Counted from the first letter of the stretch, positions 43,539 to 53,351 are shown. The stretch: 64,000 nucleotides of DNA from Pseudomonadota bacterium (GCA_018241505.1 JAFEDS010000009.1:1-64000), one strand, 5' to 3'. Made by a program: numbers and translations. The notes: a model not told the origin generated them from the sequence alone.

Positions 43539-44879
43539 CTACTCGAGCTGTTCCTCGTCCACCACACCGGTATCCACCACCCCGGTGGAGACATGGACTC
43601 CCGGTACAGTGTCCGTCATCGCGGCACGTGATCGGGCCATACGCTCGTCCACGTAGATCAGCTCATGCTTGCCGATCACAACAACGTCACCGTCATTCAG
43701 ATAGTGACGCCGCACGCGCTTGGACTTCACGTAAATACCGTTGGTGCTATTCAGGTCCTCCACCACGCTCGAATGCATGGTGGTTACAACTTGGCAGTGA
43801 TGGCGGCTCACAAATCGGCTGTCGATCTGCAAATCGTTGTCCGGTGTGCGTCCCACGATGATGCGACCAACTCGCAACATCCGCTCTTCAACGGTGCGGC
43901 CATCGGTTGCAACCAGCAGGCGCCCGTGAATCGGTGCGTCGTCGTCCACCGGCGCAGAGGCCGCGGGCTCCGGTTCCGACGGATCCGCTCCGCCCACTCT
44001 GACGGAGCCGGCTCGTTCAGCGGCGGCGCGAGCCTCGGAAGCTTTCACCTGCAAGGCGTTCCGCGCCGAGTATTCAACCCATTGCAGCTCTTCGACGGCC
44101 TGGCTGATGTCCACAGGCGTGACAACGTCACGATCCGCGGTGAATGCAGCCATCAGCGAGGTGTCGCAAAGCGTGTTGACGAGACGCGGCACGCCGCCAG
44201 TGAACCTGTAGATTTCGGCGTAGGTGTCTTCGTCGAAGATCTGCCGGTCACCCGCGCCCGCAACCTCCAGGCGATGCTGGATGTAGGCCCGCATTTCCTG
44301 CGCCGACAAGGTCGTCAGGTGGAACCTCAGGCGAATGCGCTGCGTGAGCTGAATCAGCTCCGGCGCATCGAGCTTCTCGTTGAGCTCCGGCTGCCCGGCC
44401 AGGATGATTCGCAGCACCTTCTCCTTGGTGGTTTCCACACCGGAGAGCAGCCGGATCTCCTCCAGCACGCGCATCGACAGGTTCTGGGCTTCATCGACAA
44501 TCAGCAGTACCTTGCGGCCGGCCGCGTACTGCTCAATGAGGAAATTGTTGAGGGTGGCAATCAGCTCGGCCTTCTTCATGCGGAAGGGCGAGAAGCCGAA
44601 CTGCACCAGCACGGCTTGCAGGAAATCGACCGCCGACACCTGTGTCTGGTTGATTTGCGCAATCACCACATCGGACTGGATTTCCTTCAGGAAGGATTCA
44701 ATCAGCGTGGTTTTGCCGGACCCGATCTCCCCGGTGATCACGACGAAGCCGTCGGTGAACCAGATCGTCGATTCCATGTACGCCTTGGCGCGGGCGTGCT
44801 GCTTGGACAGGTAGAGGAACTGCGGGTCCGGACTCAGACGGAACGGCAGTTCCTTCAATTTGAACGGGTCGAGATACAT
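43539..44879 (-). CDS. ExeA-type AAA ATPase with C-terminal FHA domain
   Basis: The start at 44879 gives 446 residues. Residues 1-270 are an ExeA/GspA-type AAA ATPase: MYLDPFKLKELPFRLSPDP, Walker A GEIGSGKT (50-57), Walker B LLIVDEAQ (125-132), sensor-like GQPEL, and FTGGVPRLVN. A polar linker leads to an FHA phosphothreonine-binding domain at about 336-410 with GR (343-344), SRHH (358-361) and NSTNG (377-381). ExeA-like ATPases assist type II secretion or pilus assembly, but no secretion genes are nearby. The fusion suggests control by Ser/Thr phosphorylation. Confidence 0.9.
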   Translation of the reverse strand: MYLDPFKLKELPFRLSPDPQFLYLSKQHARAKAYMESTIWFTDGFVVITGEIGSGKTTLIESFLKEIQSDVVIAQINQTQVSAVDFLQAVLVQFGFSPFRMKKAELIATLNNFLIEQYAAGRKVLLIVDEAQNLSMRVLEEIRLLSGVETTKEKVLRIILAGQPELNEKLDAPELIQLTQRIRLRFHLTTLSAQEMRAYIQHRLEVAGAGDRQIFDEDTYAEIYRFTGGVPRLVNTLCDTSLMAAFTADRDVVTPVDISQAVEELQWVEYSARNALQVKASEARAAAERAGSVRVGGADPSEPEPAASAPVDDDAPIHGRLLVATDGRTVEERMLRVGRIIVGRTPDNDLQIDSRFVSRHHCQVVTTMHSSVVEDLNSTNGIYVKSKRVRRHYLNDGDVVVIGKHELIYVDERMARSRAAMTDTVPGVHVSTGVVDTGVVDEEQLE

Positions 44880-44991
44880 GCGTGCTCGTAGTCGGGAGCC
44901 GGATGGCCGGCGCGTTTGTTTGTTGGCGTGCGACAGCCGGGAAATCCGGCTGTCACTAATCCGAGTCCCTTGGCTCCTGCGCTGCGCGATC

Positions 44992-46092
44992 TTAAGGGAT
45001 GCCAACCCCGGGCGCCAATTGAGCGAGCAACCGCCGTGCCCGCCGGTCCCGCGCGCTCGCGGTTGCCTCGACCAGGGTGCAATGACCGAGCTTGCGGCCC
45101 GGACGCGGCTGTTTACCATAGTCATGGTAGTGCAGCTCACCTTGGGCCAGTAGCTGCTCCCGGGGCGGCAGGGTGCCGATCAGGTTGAGCATGGCGCTGT
45201 ACCCCAGGGGGCGGGTCGAACCCAGCGGCAGGTTCAGGATGGCCCGCAGGTGGTTCTCAAACTGACTGGTGGCGGCCCCTTCAATGGTCCCGTGCCCCGA
45301 ATTGTGCACCCGGGGGGCCATTTCATTCGCCAGCAGCTTGCCGCCTGTCACAAAAAACTCGATTGTCAGAATCCCGGTGTAGCGGAAGTGCTTCAGGACT
45401 TTTTGCAGGTAACCCGAGGCCAATCTTTGCCAGCGCGGAGGTCCATAGGGAGTGCGGGTGAGCCGCAGAATCCCTTCCGAGTGAACGTTGCCGTTCAAGG
45501 GGTAGACGACTACCTCACCGCGCGGGCTTCGCGCACCGATAATGGACACTTCGCAGTCAAACGGGATCAGTTCCTCGTACAAAAGGGGCGCGGATCCCAA
45601 CTGCTCCCATGCCCTCTGTGCCTCGTCCTGCGTTCGGACGACGGCTTGCCCCTTGCCGTCGTATCCCAGTCTGCGCGTCTTGATGACTCCCGGAAGCCCT
45701 ATGTCTCGTAGCGCGCGTGTCAGTTGGGCGCGCGAGCTGACAGCCATCCATCGAGTTGTTGGGATCGAGAGGCGCTCAAACAACTTCTTTTCGCTGACAC
45801 GGTCCTGAGCGGTCGCCAACGCCGGAATCGGTGGGGCGATCCGCGTATCGCCTTTCAGGGCGCGTAACGCGTCGACGGAGATGTTTTCCCAATCGAACGT
45901 GAGCACTTCGGAGCGCTGTGACAGCTCGTCCAGAAGTCGTGCTTCGGTAAATGCGCCCTTTAGCTGAGGCGCGACCTGTCCCGCCGGTGCGTCGTCCGCC
46001 GGATCGAGAAACAGAAAGTCCAGTCCCAGCGGGTAGCCCGCCAAAGCAAGCATCCGGCCGAGCTGGCCGGCGCCCACGATACCTACAGTCAT
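44992..46092 (-). CDS. purK: N5-carboxyaminoimidazole ribonucleotide synthase
   Basis: PurK is the ATP-grasp enzyme converting AIR to N5-CAIR in purine synthesis. From the ATG at 46092 the protein has 366 residues and starts [34 protein letters not shown] and the [20 protein letters not shown] metal/ATP region are clear. The ATG overlaps the purE stop. Confidence 0.96.
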   Translation of the reverse strand: MTVGIVGAGQLGRMLALAGYPLGLDFLFLDPADDAPAGQVAPQLKGAFTEARLLDELSQRSEVLTFDWENISVDALRALKGDTRIAPPIPALATAQDRVSEKKLFERLSIPTTRWMAVSSRAQLTRALRDIGLPGVIKTRRLGYDGKGQAVVRTQDEAQRAWEQLGSAPLLYEELIPFDCEVSIIGARSPRGEVVVYPLNGNVHSEGILRLTRTPYGPPRWQRLASGYLQKVLKHFRYTGILTIEFFVTGGKLLANEMAPRVHNSGHGTIEGAATSQFENHLRAILNLPLGSTRPLGYSAMLNLIGTLPPREQLLAQGELHYHDYGKQPRPGRKLGHCTLVEATASARDRRARRLLAQLAPGVGIP

Positions 46093-46589
46093 ACTTTGTT
46101 GGTCGTTCGAGGATCGGGTTGATCGAGCACGGCGGCAGTCTGGCGCTCGCGAAAAGCTTCGAGTGCGGTACCGATCTGCGGGTGCTTGTTCGCGAGAATG
46201 GCGGCGGCGCACAGGGCCGCGTTGGTTGCGCCCGCAACGCCTATCGCGAAGGTGGCGACCGGAACGCCCGCGGGCATCTGCACAATCGACAAGAGCGAAT
46301 CCAGCCCGCCCAACGTTTTTGACTGCACCGGGACACCCAACACGGGCAGGGTGGTTTTCGATGCGGTCATTCCCGGCAAATGAGCCGCGCCGCCGGCACC
46401 GGCGATAATCACTTCGAGGCCACGCTGGCGAGCGGTGGAGGCGTATTCAAAGAGCAGGTCTGGGGTTCGGTGCGCTGACACAACGCGCACCTCGTGCGGA
46501 ACCGACAACTTGGTGAGCAGGTCGGCAGCCGACTGCATCGTCTCCCAGTCGGAGGTGGAGCCCATGATGATGCCGACGAGTGGTTTCAT
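46089..46589 (-). CDS. purE: N5-CAIR mutase
   Basis: PurE converts N5-CAIR to CAIR, the step after PurK. The 166-residue class I enzyme has [27 protein letters not shown] and [17 protein letters not shown]. The pair purE-purK is transcribed together, with a four-base overlap. Confidence 0.97.
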   Translation of the reverse strand: MKPLVGIIMGSTSDWETMQSAADLLTKLSVPHEVRVVSAHRTPDLLFEYASTARQRGLEVIIAGAGGAAHLPGMTASKTTLPVLGVPVQSKTLGGLDSLLSIVQMPAGVPVATFAIGVAGATNAALCAAAILANKHPQIGTALEAFRERQTAAVLDQPDPRTTNKV

Positions 46590-46614
46590 CTAGGCATTGT
46601 ACCGGAGGGCGCAC

Positions 46615-47139
46615 TCAGGGAGGCGATTCCGCATCGAACACCCCACGGAGCGCGCGAAACAGCTCCCGGCCTGCAGTCCCTTTGCCGCCTCGTTCCCGCT
46701 CCGATTGTGCCGCGCTGATCATGCGCAACCATTCCGCACGATCGAGCCCAGGACGCCACCGTTCGAGCTCATCGAGCGCTGCCGTTCCTTCCAATACGAG
46801 GCGCTCCCGCCACGCTTCCAAGCGCTTGAATCGCTCGGCTTCCACCGCGGACCTGCCCTGACGTGCTGCCAAAGCGGCACGAATCGGCTCGGGGTCGATG
46901 TCGCGCATCAGTTTCCCAATGTACTGACGTTGCCGCGCGCCGCCCCCACGGGACGAAGTACGACGAGCCTCACGGACGGCGTCCACGAGTATTTCCGGAA
47001 GGTTGAGCGCCACCAGCTCCGAGTCGCGCAACTCAATGAGCGCCACACCTAGATCCTGAAGTGCATGAGCTTCGCGTTTGCGCGAGCTCTTGCTGGGTTT
47101 GTCGTAGTGGAAGCGGTCTTCCTCGTCGCGGTCAGCCAA
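46615..47139 (-). CDS. darP: Ribosome biogenesis factor DarP (DUF615, YjgA)
   Basis: DarP associates with 50S precursors and helps assemble the peptidyl-transferase centre. The 174-residue protein shows the family pattern: KSSRKREAHALQDLGVALIEL, VREARRTSSRGGGARQRQYIG and KLMRDIDPEPIR, then a helical C-terminus. It is divergent from pmbA with a short gap, the same pairing (yjgA/pmbA) as in E. coli. Confidence 0.94.
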   Translation of the reverse strand: MADRDEEDRFHYDKPSKSSRKREAHALQDLGVALIELRDSELVALNLPEILVDAVREARRTSSRGGGARQRQYIGKLMRDIDPEPIRAALAARQGRSAVEAERFKRLEAWRERLVLEGTAALDELERWRPGLDRAEWLRMISAAQSERERGGKGTAGRELFRALRGVFDAESPP

Positions 47140-47227
47140 GATTTCTCCTACCGGATGCGCTGCGGCCTTGCACGAGGCGGCGGCTGGTACAATTGTGCCT
47201 TACTACCAGGTAACTCAAGCAGACGTA

Positions 47228-48577
47228 ATGCAACAGGCCCCGGCCGAAGATACTGGGATTGCGCAGCTCAAAGACGTAATCAAATTCGTACTGGAAGAGG
47301 CTGCGCGCCAGGGTGCGACGCAGGCCGCGGCGGACGCCAGCATAAACCAAGGCCTCGGCGTGACGGCGCGACTGGGCGAAGTCGAGACCGTCGAATACCA
47401 GCGCGACCGCGGATTGGGTGTGACTGTCTACTTCGGACATCGCAAGGGATCCGCCAGCACGGCCGACCTGAGCATGCAAGCAGTGCGCGACACAGTCGAA
47501 AAGGCCTGCACAATCGCCCGCTACACGGCTGAAGATCCCTTCTCAGGCCTGGTCGACCCGGAGGCCCTGGCCCGGGAAATTCCGGACCTGGACCTGGATC
47601 ATCCCTGGGAGCTTCCGCCCGAGCAGGCCATCGCGCTCGCGCTTCGCTGTGAAGCAGCCGGCCTTGCGGTGGACTCCCGCATCACGAATTCCGAAGGGTC
47701 GTCGGTGAACAGCCAGCGCCATATTGGCGTGTACGGCAACTCGTTGGGCTTTCTTGCCGGGACCGCCGGCACCAGTCACTCCATCAGTTGTTCTCTGATC
47801 GCGCAGCATGCCGATGAGATGCAGCGCGACTACTGGTACAGCAGCGTGCGTGACGCGACGGAGCTCGACCAGCCCGAGTTGATCGGCCGCCGGGCGGGTG
47901 AGCGCGCGGTTGCACGGCTCGGGTCGCGCAAGCTGACGACTCGCAAGGCTCCTGTTGCTTATGCGCCTGATATGGCGCGGGGCCTGTTCAGGCATTTCAT
48001 TGGTGCCATCCGGGGTGCGAGTCAGTATCGCAAGGCCTCGTTCCTGTTGGATGCGGCCGGTAAGGAAGTGTTTCCCGCGTTTCTGCAGATGCAGGAGCGG
48101 CCTCATATTCTCAAGGGGCTGGCGAGCTCGCCTTTTGATGGTGAAGGTGCAGCCACGCACGATCGCGACCTCGTGCGCGACGGCGTGCTCCAGGGCTATG
48201 TGTTGGGCAGCTATTCCGCGCGCAAGTTGGGCCTCAAGACAACAGGCAATGCCGGTGGTATCCACAACCTGATTGTGGCGGCGCCTGGCAAGGCGCTGGA
48301 TGCGGCCAGTTTCCTCGCAAGGATGAAGACCGGCCTGTTGGTTACGGAGATGATGGGACAGGGCGTGAACGGTGTGACGGGCGATTACTCCCGCGGTGCC
48401 AGCGGCTTCTGGGTGGAGGATGGGGCCATCGCCTATCCGGTGCATGAGGTCACCATTGCCGGCAACCTGAAGGACATGTACAAAAACATCGTCGCCATCG
48501 GCAACGATGTCGATGTGCGTGGCGGGATTCGTACCGGCTCGGTGTTGATTGGCGAGATGACTATCGCGGGGAACTGA
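47228..48577 (+). CDS. pmbA: Metalloprotease PmbA (TldE)
   Basis: PmbA is the non-catalytic partner of TldD in the TldD/TldE protease. The start at 47228 gives 449 residues, the usual length. Conserved segments include ERDRGLGVTVYFGHRKGSAS-type region, HDRDLVRDGVLQGYVLGSYS and the Gly-rich GVNGVTGDYSRGASGFWVE. Its end overlaps the convergent YihY gene by 17 bases. Confidence 0.96.
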   Translation: MQQAPAEDTGIAQLKDVIKFVLEEAARQGATQAAADASINQGLGVTARLGEVETVEYQRDRGLGVTVYFGHRKGSASTADLSMQAVRDTVEKACTIARYTAEDPFSGLVDPEALAREIPDLDLDHPWELPPEQAIALALRCEAAGLAVDSRITNSEGSSVNSQRHIGVYGNSLGFLAGTAGTSHSISCSLIAQHADEMQRDYWYSSVRDATELDQPELIGRRAGERAVARLGSRKLTTRKAPVAYAPDMARGLFRHFIGAIRGASQYRKASFLLDAAGKEVFPAFLQMQERPHILKGLASSPFDGEGAATHDRDLVRDGVLQGYVLGSYSARKLGLKTTGNAGGIHNLIVAAPGKALDAASFLARMKTGLLVTEMMGQGVNGVTGDYSRGASGFWVEDGAIAYPVHEVTIAGNLKDMYKNIVAIGNDVDVRGGIRTGSVLIGEMTIAGN

Positions 48578-49904
48578 CACCGCCGTTGAGCAGGGGCGGC
48601 GACTCCTCGATCAGGTTCCGCAAGGTCATATCGCCACAGCGCTCGCGGCGCAGGCTGTCGAGTTGGTCCATGAGGCGGTCGACAGTGGGCACCGCGGCGT
48701 TTCGCGGCGCGATGTGCCCACTGCGCAGGTTTCGTGCCATCTCCAATATTTCATTCACTGTGATCCGGCCGATGTCGCGTGCGCAAAGCACCTCGCCGTC
48801 ATCCGTAATTTTTACCAGCCCACCCCGCTCGAGCGCTCGCGCCATTTTCGCCACTGCAATGCCCGGCAGTTGCAGCTCGCGTGACATCCGGTTCACGGTC
48901 CAACGCTTCGTGCCCGTCAGGTGCATCTGGCCGACCAGGTACATCATCTTCAACGCCAGTTGCTCCAATTCCACACAGGACAGTTTCAGCTCCTGCAGTC
49001 CCACGCGCAGGTAGGTCGGGTTCTGGATGTAGAACGACAGTTGGGCTCCGGCCAACAGAATCAGCCAGCCCAGGTAGGTCCACAACAGCGCTACGACAAT
49101 AAAGGCGAACCCGGCGTACACGATCGTCAGCCGCGTCGCATGCACTACGAAGGCCGTGAACATCTTGCCCACCGCGGCCCACAGAAAGCCGCCCGCCAAC
49201 GCGCCAACGAACGCCGGGCGCCACTGGACCCGCGTGTTGGGCACAAACATGTACATGCCCATGAAGAACGCCGTCACCATCACGTAGGGCGCGACTGCGA
49301 TCGCAGCTCCCGGCAGCCGATCCAGAATGGGCATTTTGGCCACCTCCTGGACAGGTGTGCTGTTCATGGTTGCATGCGACAACCCGATGAACGCCACGAG
49401 CAACAGCGGGCCCACAATGAGCAGCGACAAATACTCCGCAATCCTTCGCCCAAAGCTGCGGGGCTGCTCGACTCGCCACAGGTAGTTGAAACTGTCTTCG
49501 ACTTTCTTGATCGTGTCGAGCAACGTCCAGGCGAGCAGTGCAAACCCCAACGAGCCGACGATGCCGCTGCTGACACGGTCGGCGAATTGCATGACGCGCG
49601 CGGTGAGTTGGGTGGCCGAATCGGCACCGACCGGCTTGAAGAACTCATAGACAATCGGTTCGAGCTCGTGATGCGCGCCGAATACTTTCAGGATCGCGAA
49701 GCTGAAGGCGAGCAGGGGAATCAAGGACAACAAAGTCGTATAGACCAGTCCCATGGCGCGCAGGTTGATGTCCCCGTGCCACAGATCCCGGATCACGGCA
49801 TAGGGATAACTCAACGTCCGGATCAGCAGGCCGAACGGGTCGGAGCGGGTCGACGCCGGCCCGAAGAAGCACCAATCGAGGAATGCCCAGATCCGTTGCA
49901 TCAT
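48561..49904 (-). CDS. YihY/BrkB-family membrane protein with C-terminal winged-helix-like region
   Basis: YihY (once mis-assigned as RNase BN) is a polytopic inner-membrane protein of unknown function. From the ATG at 49904 the protein has 447 residues. Residues about 30-300 contain the six hydrophobic segments of the family (GLVYTTLLSLIPLLAFSFAI, VGSLGFALLAWTLLDTIKKV, AFIVVALLWTYLGWLILLAG). Residues about 310-390 look like a winged helix (RWTVNRMSRELQLPGIAVAK, LERGGLVKITDDGEV), which E. coli YihY (about 290 residues) lacks. Confidence 0.9.
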   Translation of the reverse strand: MMQRIWAFLDWCFFGPASTRSDPFGLLIRTLSYPYAVIRDLWHGDINLRAMGLVYTTLLSLIPLLAFSFAILKVFGAHHELEPIVYEFFKPVGADSATQLTARVMQFADRVSSGIVGSLGFALLAWTLLDTIKKVEDSFNYLWRVEQPRSFGRRIAEYLSLLIVGPLLLVAFIGLSHATMNSTPVQEVAKMPILDRLPGAAIAVAPYVMVTAFFMGMYMFVPNTRVQWRPAFVGALAGGFLWAAVGKMFTAFVVHATRLTIVYAGFAFIVVALLWTYLGWLILLAGAQLSFYIQNPTYLRVGLQELKLSCVELEQLALKMMYLVGQMHLTGTKRWTVNRMSRELQLPGIAVAKMARALERGGLVKITDDGEVLCARDIGRITVNEILEMARNLRSGHIAPRNAAVPTVDRLMDQLDSLRRERCGDMTLRNLIEESPPLLNGGVSSPR

Positions 49905-49934
49905 CCTCGCAGTGTACAGGGTAACATTCCCCGA

Positions 49935-50753
49935 ATGACGCACCCTTCCGGCTACCCGCAACGCATCGTCTGTCTGACAGAAGAGACCACCGAGAGCCTG
50001 TACCTGCTGGAGGAAGACTGGCGGATTGTGGGTATTTCAGGCTTTACGGTGCGGCCGGCCCGGGCGCGCAAGGAAAAGCCGCGCGTCTCCGCGTTTACGA
50101 GCGCCAAGATCGGCCGCATCGTTGATCTGCAACCTGACCTCGTGCTGGGGTTCTCGGACCTGCAGGCGGACATTGCCGCCGAGCTGGTCCGCGCGGGCAT
50201 CGAAGTCCACGTGTTCAATCACAGGAGTGTCGATGAAACGCTGCGCATGATCCGCACGTTGGGGGGCATGATCGGTTGCGAGTTGAAGACGCAACACCTG
50301 GTGGAGCGGCTGAGCGCCGGGCTGGACGAAGTGCGGCAACGGGCCGCCGCGCTGTCCCGCCGGCCCCGTGTCTATTTCGAAGAGTGGGATGAGCCGCAGA
50401 TCTCCGGCATACGCTGGGTGTCGCAGCTCATTGGGATTGCCGGCGGCGAGGATTGCTTTCCCGAGTTGGCCGTGCAGTCGCTGGGGCGCAACCGCATCAT
50501 TGCCGATCCATTGGAAGTGGTGCGGCGGGCACCTGACATCATCCTGGGGTCGTGGTGCGGGAAGAAGTTTCAGCCCGCGCAGGTGGCGGCGCGGCCGGGA
50601 TGGTCGCAGGTGCCTGCGATTCGCGATGGGTTCGTGCGCGAGATCAAATCGCCGATCATCCTGCAGCCAGGGCCCGCGGCGTTGACGGATGGCGTGCGCG
50701 CCATTCAGGAAGTCATTGTTGAGTGGGCTACGAAATGCCCCGTCTTTCCTTGA
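49935..50753 (+). CDS. BtuF-like periplasmic-binding-fold protein without signal peptide
   Basis: The 272-residue protein resembles cobalamin/siderophore substrate-binding proteins: RIVCLTEETTESLYLL, KIGRIVDLQPDLVLGFSDLQ, and RAPDIILGSWCGKKF. The first residues (MTHPSGYPQR) contain no signal peptide, and the upstream frame is antisense to YihY, so the protein is probably cytosolic. No ABC permease or ATPase lies nearby. Related proteins are often called cobalamin-binding, but the ligand is unknown. It is divergent from the YihY gene. Confidence 0.85.
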   Translation: MTHPSGYPQRIVCLTEETTESLYLLEEDWRIVGISGFTVRPARARKEKPRVSAFTSAKIGRIVDLQPDLVLGFSDLQADIAAELVRAGIEVHVFNHRSVDETLRMIRTLGGMIGCELKTQHLVERLSAGLDEVRQRAAALSRRPRVYFEEWDEPQISGIRWVSQLIGIAGGEDCFPELAVQSLGRNRIIADPLEVVRRAPDIILGSWCGKKFQPAQVAARPGWSQVPAIRDGFVREIKSPIILQPGPAALTDGVRAIQEVIVEWATKCPVFP

Positions 50754-51543
50754 TCAGCTCATACGCCTCGATAATCTGCTGAGTGCGCTGTTTCGCGTGC
50801 TCGATCATCGACTCCGGCAGGCCGTTGGCTTTGAGCTTGTCCGGATGGTTGCGGCTCAACTGGCGCCGGTAGGCTTTGACCACTTCACCGTCGCTGCTGG
50901 AGGGCGAGCACTCCAGCACGCTGTAGGCCTGTTGGATCTGTTCGGCCGGGTTGATGCGCGTCGTGTGTTGCTGTTGCTGCTGGCGGAAGCTTCCATTGCG
51001 AATGCGCAGCACCGCCTCGATCTGCGACATCTCCACCATGGTGACATTGAGCCGGTTGGCCGTGAACCCGAGCAGTTGGCGTGCGGGTCCCTCCATGTTG
51101 TTGCCGGAGAGCGCCGCTCGAACCTGTATCTCCATGAAGGTGCGCATCAACGCGGGCCTTCCGCGGGCCGCATTGGCCAGTGATGCGAGCTCACCCGCGA
51201 GATTGAAGCCGGGTTGTTTGCCGGTGTTGAAGTGATCGATGGCGGTCCGCACCTGCAGGTCATTCAGCCGCAGGTCGGACATCACTGCGCGCGCGGCTGC
51301 GATTTCGCTTTCCGAGATGTGGCCGTCGGCCTTGGCGATGTGGCCCATGACGCGGAACGCCGATCGGAAGAAGTGCTCACCGACCGCCAGCGCGTTCGGG
51401 TCGGCGCGCAGGCGCGCGTCGTCACGCGATCCGCTCGTGTATTCGTCAAACTGGTGGCCCAGGAGCACGCCCACGGCCGCGCCCACGGGTCCCCCCGCGA
51501 GCAGCCCGATCGCGCCCCCGACGACTTTTCCTGCGAACTTCAT
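50728..51543 (-). CDS. djlA: Co-chaperone DjlA
   Basis: DjlA is a membrane-anchored DnaK co-chaperone. The 271-residue protein, the same length as in E. coli, has an N-terminal glycine-rich membrane helix (VVGGAIGLLAGGPVGAAVGVLLG), a TerB-like central domain (VMGHIAKADGHISESEI), a short Gln run and a C-terminal J domain with the HPD motif (SRNHPDKL). It converges with the BtuF-like gene, overlapping by 26 bases. Confidence 0.95.
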   Translation of the reverse strand: MKFAGKVVGGAIGLLAGGPVGAAVGVLLGHQFDEYTSGSRDDARLRADPNALAVGEHFFRSAFRVMGHIAKADGHISESEIAAARAVMSDLRLNDLQVRTAIDHFNTGKQPGFNLAGELASLANAARGRPALMRTFMEIQVRAALSGNNMEGPARQLLGFTANRLNVTMVEMSQIEAVLRIRNGSFRQQQQQHTTRINPAEQIQQAYSVLECSPSSSDGEVVKAYRRQLSRNHPDKLKANGLPESMIEHAKQRTQQIIEAYELIKERRGIS

Positions 51544-51602
51544 GCGCTGCTATAGTACCAAGCCCGGTGAGCCTCTTTCAGGCGCTGAAGCACAAAGCAA
51601 AC

Positions 51603-52508
51603 ATGTCGTCGTCCCCGCCATCACAGTCCGCACCCGTGTTCCGCACCGCTTTGCGCGGCCTCGAGCGGATACATGAGGGCAAGGTGCGCGATATTTATGC
51701 CGTCGACGCGGAAACGATGCTGATCGTGACCACCGATCGGCTGTCGGCTTTTGATGTGGTCCTGCCCGATCCCATTCCCGAGAAAGGCCGGGTGCTCACT
51801 GAAATATCCAATTTCTGGTTCGACCGCACCCGACACATCGTCCCGAATCAACTGACGACCCGGTCCGTGGACGACATTGTGAAGGATGCCGATGAACGCG
51901 CGGTCCTGCGCGGGCGCACGATGATTGTGCGGCGGCTGAAGGCGTTGCCGATCGAGGCCGTGGTCCGTGGTTATCTCATCGGGTCGGGATGGAAGGATTA
52001 TCAGAAGACCGGAGCATTGTGCGGAATTGCGTTGCCACCCGGTTTGAAGCAGGCGGAACGCCTGGCGGCGCCGTTGTTTACTCCGGCCTCCAAGGCTGCG
52101 CCCGGCGAGCACGATGAGAATATTTCGTTCGCGGACGTTGCAGAGCTCGTGGGGCCCGCGATGGCAGCGCGCGTGCGCGATACCGCGATCGCCATCTACA
52201 ACTTTGCCGCAGAGCATGCGCGCAACCGGGGCATCATCATTGCCGACACCAAATTCGAGTTTGGTGTGGATCCGGCCGGGCAGTTGGTGCTGATTGATGA
52301 AGTGTTGACGCCGGATTCGTCACGGTTCTGGCCCGCCGACACCTACCGGGTCGGGACGAGCCCGCCGAGCTTCGACAAGCAGTTTGTGCGCGATTACCTG
52401 GAGACGCTGGATTGGAATAAGAAGGCGCCAGGGCCTTCATTGCCGGCGGACATCATCCGGAAGACGAGCGCGAATTATCTGGAAGCGTTGCGGCGCCTGA
52501 CGTCGTAG
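51603..52508 (+). CDS. purC: SAICAR synthase
   Basis: PurC couples CAIR and aspartate, the step after PurE. The 301-residue form is the longer type found in yeast and many proteobacteria, with GKVRDIYAVDAETMLIVTTDR, AFDVVLPDPIPEKGRVL and DTKFEFGVDPAGQLVLIDE. I use the ATG at 51603; a GTG at 51567 would add 12 residues. Confidence 0.96.
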   Translation: MSSSPPSQSAPVFRTALRGLERIHEGKVRDIYAVDAETMLIVTTDRLSAFDVVLPDPIPEKGRVLTEISNFWFDRTRHIVPNQLTTRSVDDIVKDADERAVLRGRTMIVRRLKALPIEAVVRGYLIGSGWKDYQKTGALCGIALPPGLKQAERLAAPLFTPASKAAPGEHDENISFADVAELVGPAMAARVRDTAIAIYNFAAEHARNRGIIIADTKFEFGVDPAGQLVLIDEVLTPDSSRFWPADTYRVGTSPPSFDKQFVRDYLETLDWNKKAPGPSLPADIIRKTSANYLEALRRLTS

Positions 52509-52599
52509 GGCGGTGTGCGGTGTTCGCTGTTGGCACACCGTGCTGCGCAGCAACCCCACCGGCTCGCGCGCGACAGGGCGCCCCGCGTAGACTGATGCT

Positions 52600-53283
52600 A
52601 TGCAAACACCATGGATCGCTCCCTCCATCCTGTCAGCCGATTTCGCGCGGCTGGGCGAAGAGGTTGATGCCGTAGTCAAAGCCGGCGCTCAGGTCATCCA
52701 CTTCGACGTAATGGACAATCACTACGTCCCGAACCTCACCATCGGACCGCTGGTTTGCCAGGCGCTCAAAAAGCACGGGGTGACCGTGCCGATCGATGTG
52801 CACCTCATGGTCAAGCCAGTGGACCGGATCATCCCGGACTTCGCCGAAGCCGGTGCCACGTTCATTTCCTTCCACCCAGAGGCCAGTGAGCACATTGATC
52901 GCACGATCGGGCTCATACGCGAGCACGGCTGTAAGCCGGGTCTGGTCTTCAATCCGGCGACTCCGCTGGATTACCTCGACTACACGCTCGATAAGCTCGA
53001 CATGGTGCTTCTGATGTCGGTGAACCCGGGCTTTGGCGGCCAGAAGTTCATCCCCTCGGCCCTCCAGAAGCTCGCCGAGGTCCGCAAGCGCATTGACGCT
53101 ATAGATCGTCCAGTGCGTCTGGAGATCGACGGTGGTGTGAAGGTTGAGAACATCCAGGAGATCGCCCGGGCGGGCGCGGACACGTTCGTAGCGGGATCAG
53201 CAGTCTTCGGAAGTAAGGATTACGCGAAGACGATTCGGCAGATGCATGACGAGATCGAGGCGGCCCAGAGGCCGGCGAAGTAG
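52600..53283 (+). CDS. rpe: Ribulose-phosphate 3-epimerase
   Basis: Rpe interconverts ribulose 5-phosphate and xylulose 5-phosphate in the pentose phosphate pathway; rpiA, its partner, lies 10 kb downstream. The 227-residue TIM barrel has [49 protein letters not shown] and [11 protein letters not shown]. Confidence 0.97.
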   Translation: MQTPWIAPSILSADFARLGEEVDAVVKAGAQVIHFDVMDNHYVPNLTIGPLVCQALKKHGVTVPIDVHLMVKPVDRIIPDFAEAGATFISFHPEASEHIDRTIGLIREHGCKPGLVFNPATPLDYLDYTLDKLDMVLLMSVNPGFGGQKFIPSALQKLAEVRKRIDAIDRPVRLEIDGGVKVENIQEIARAGADTFVAGSAVFGSKDYAKTIRQMHDEIEAAQRPAK

Positions 53284-53344
53284 GGGGCCGGATCTTGTCG
53301 GCCCCCGCGAGGCGTTAAATAGCCTGGCGGCCCCGTGGGCCGCC
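53283..53344. terminator. Two hairpins between convergent rpe and CRP-like gene
   Basis: GGGGGCCG/CGGCCCCC (53283-53306, 8-bp stem) and GGCGGCCC/GGGCCGCC (53326-53344, 8-bp stem with a 3-base loop) fill the 68-base gap between convergent genes. They probably end transcription from one or both sides, although no strong T tract follows. Confidence 0.5.
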
Positions 53345-53351
53345 GCAGCGC

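Noticed and set aside
43665-44891. 408-codon frame antisense to the ExeA-FHA gene
   Set aside because: The opposite strand encodes unmistakable AAA and FHA motifs; this frame is a composition shadow of it.
45018-45140. N-terminal extension of the ExeA-FHA protein to 45140
   Set aside because: It would overlap the end of purK and is a low-complexity Arg/Ser stretch; MYLDPFKLKELPF at 44879 is the canonical family start.
48921-49934. N-terminal extension of the BtuF-like protein by more than 300 codons
   Set aside because: The extension is antisense to the YihY gene and rich in Gln/His/Arg; homology begins at the ATG at 49935.
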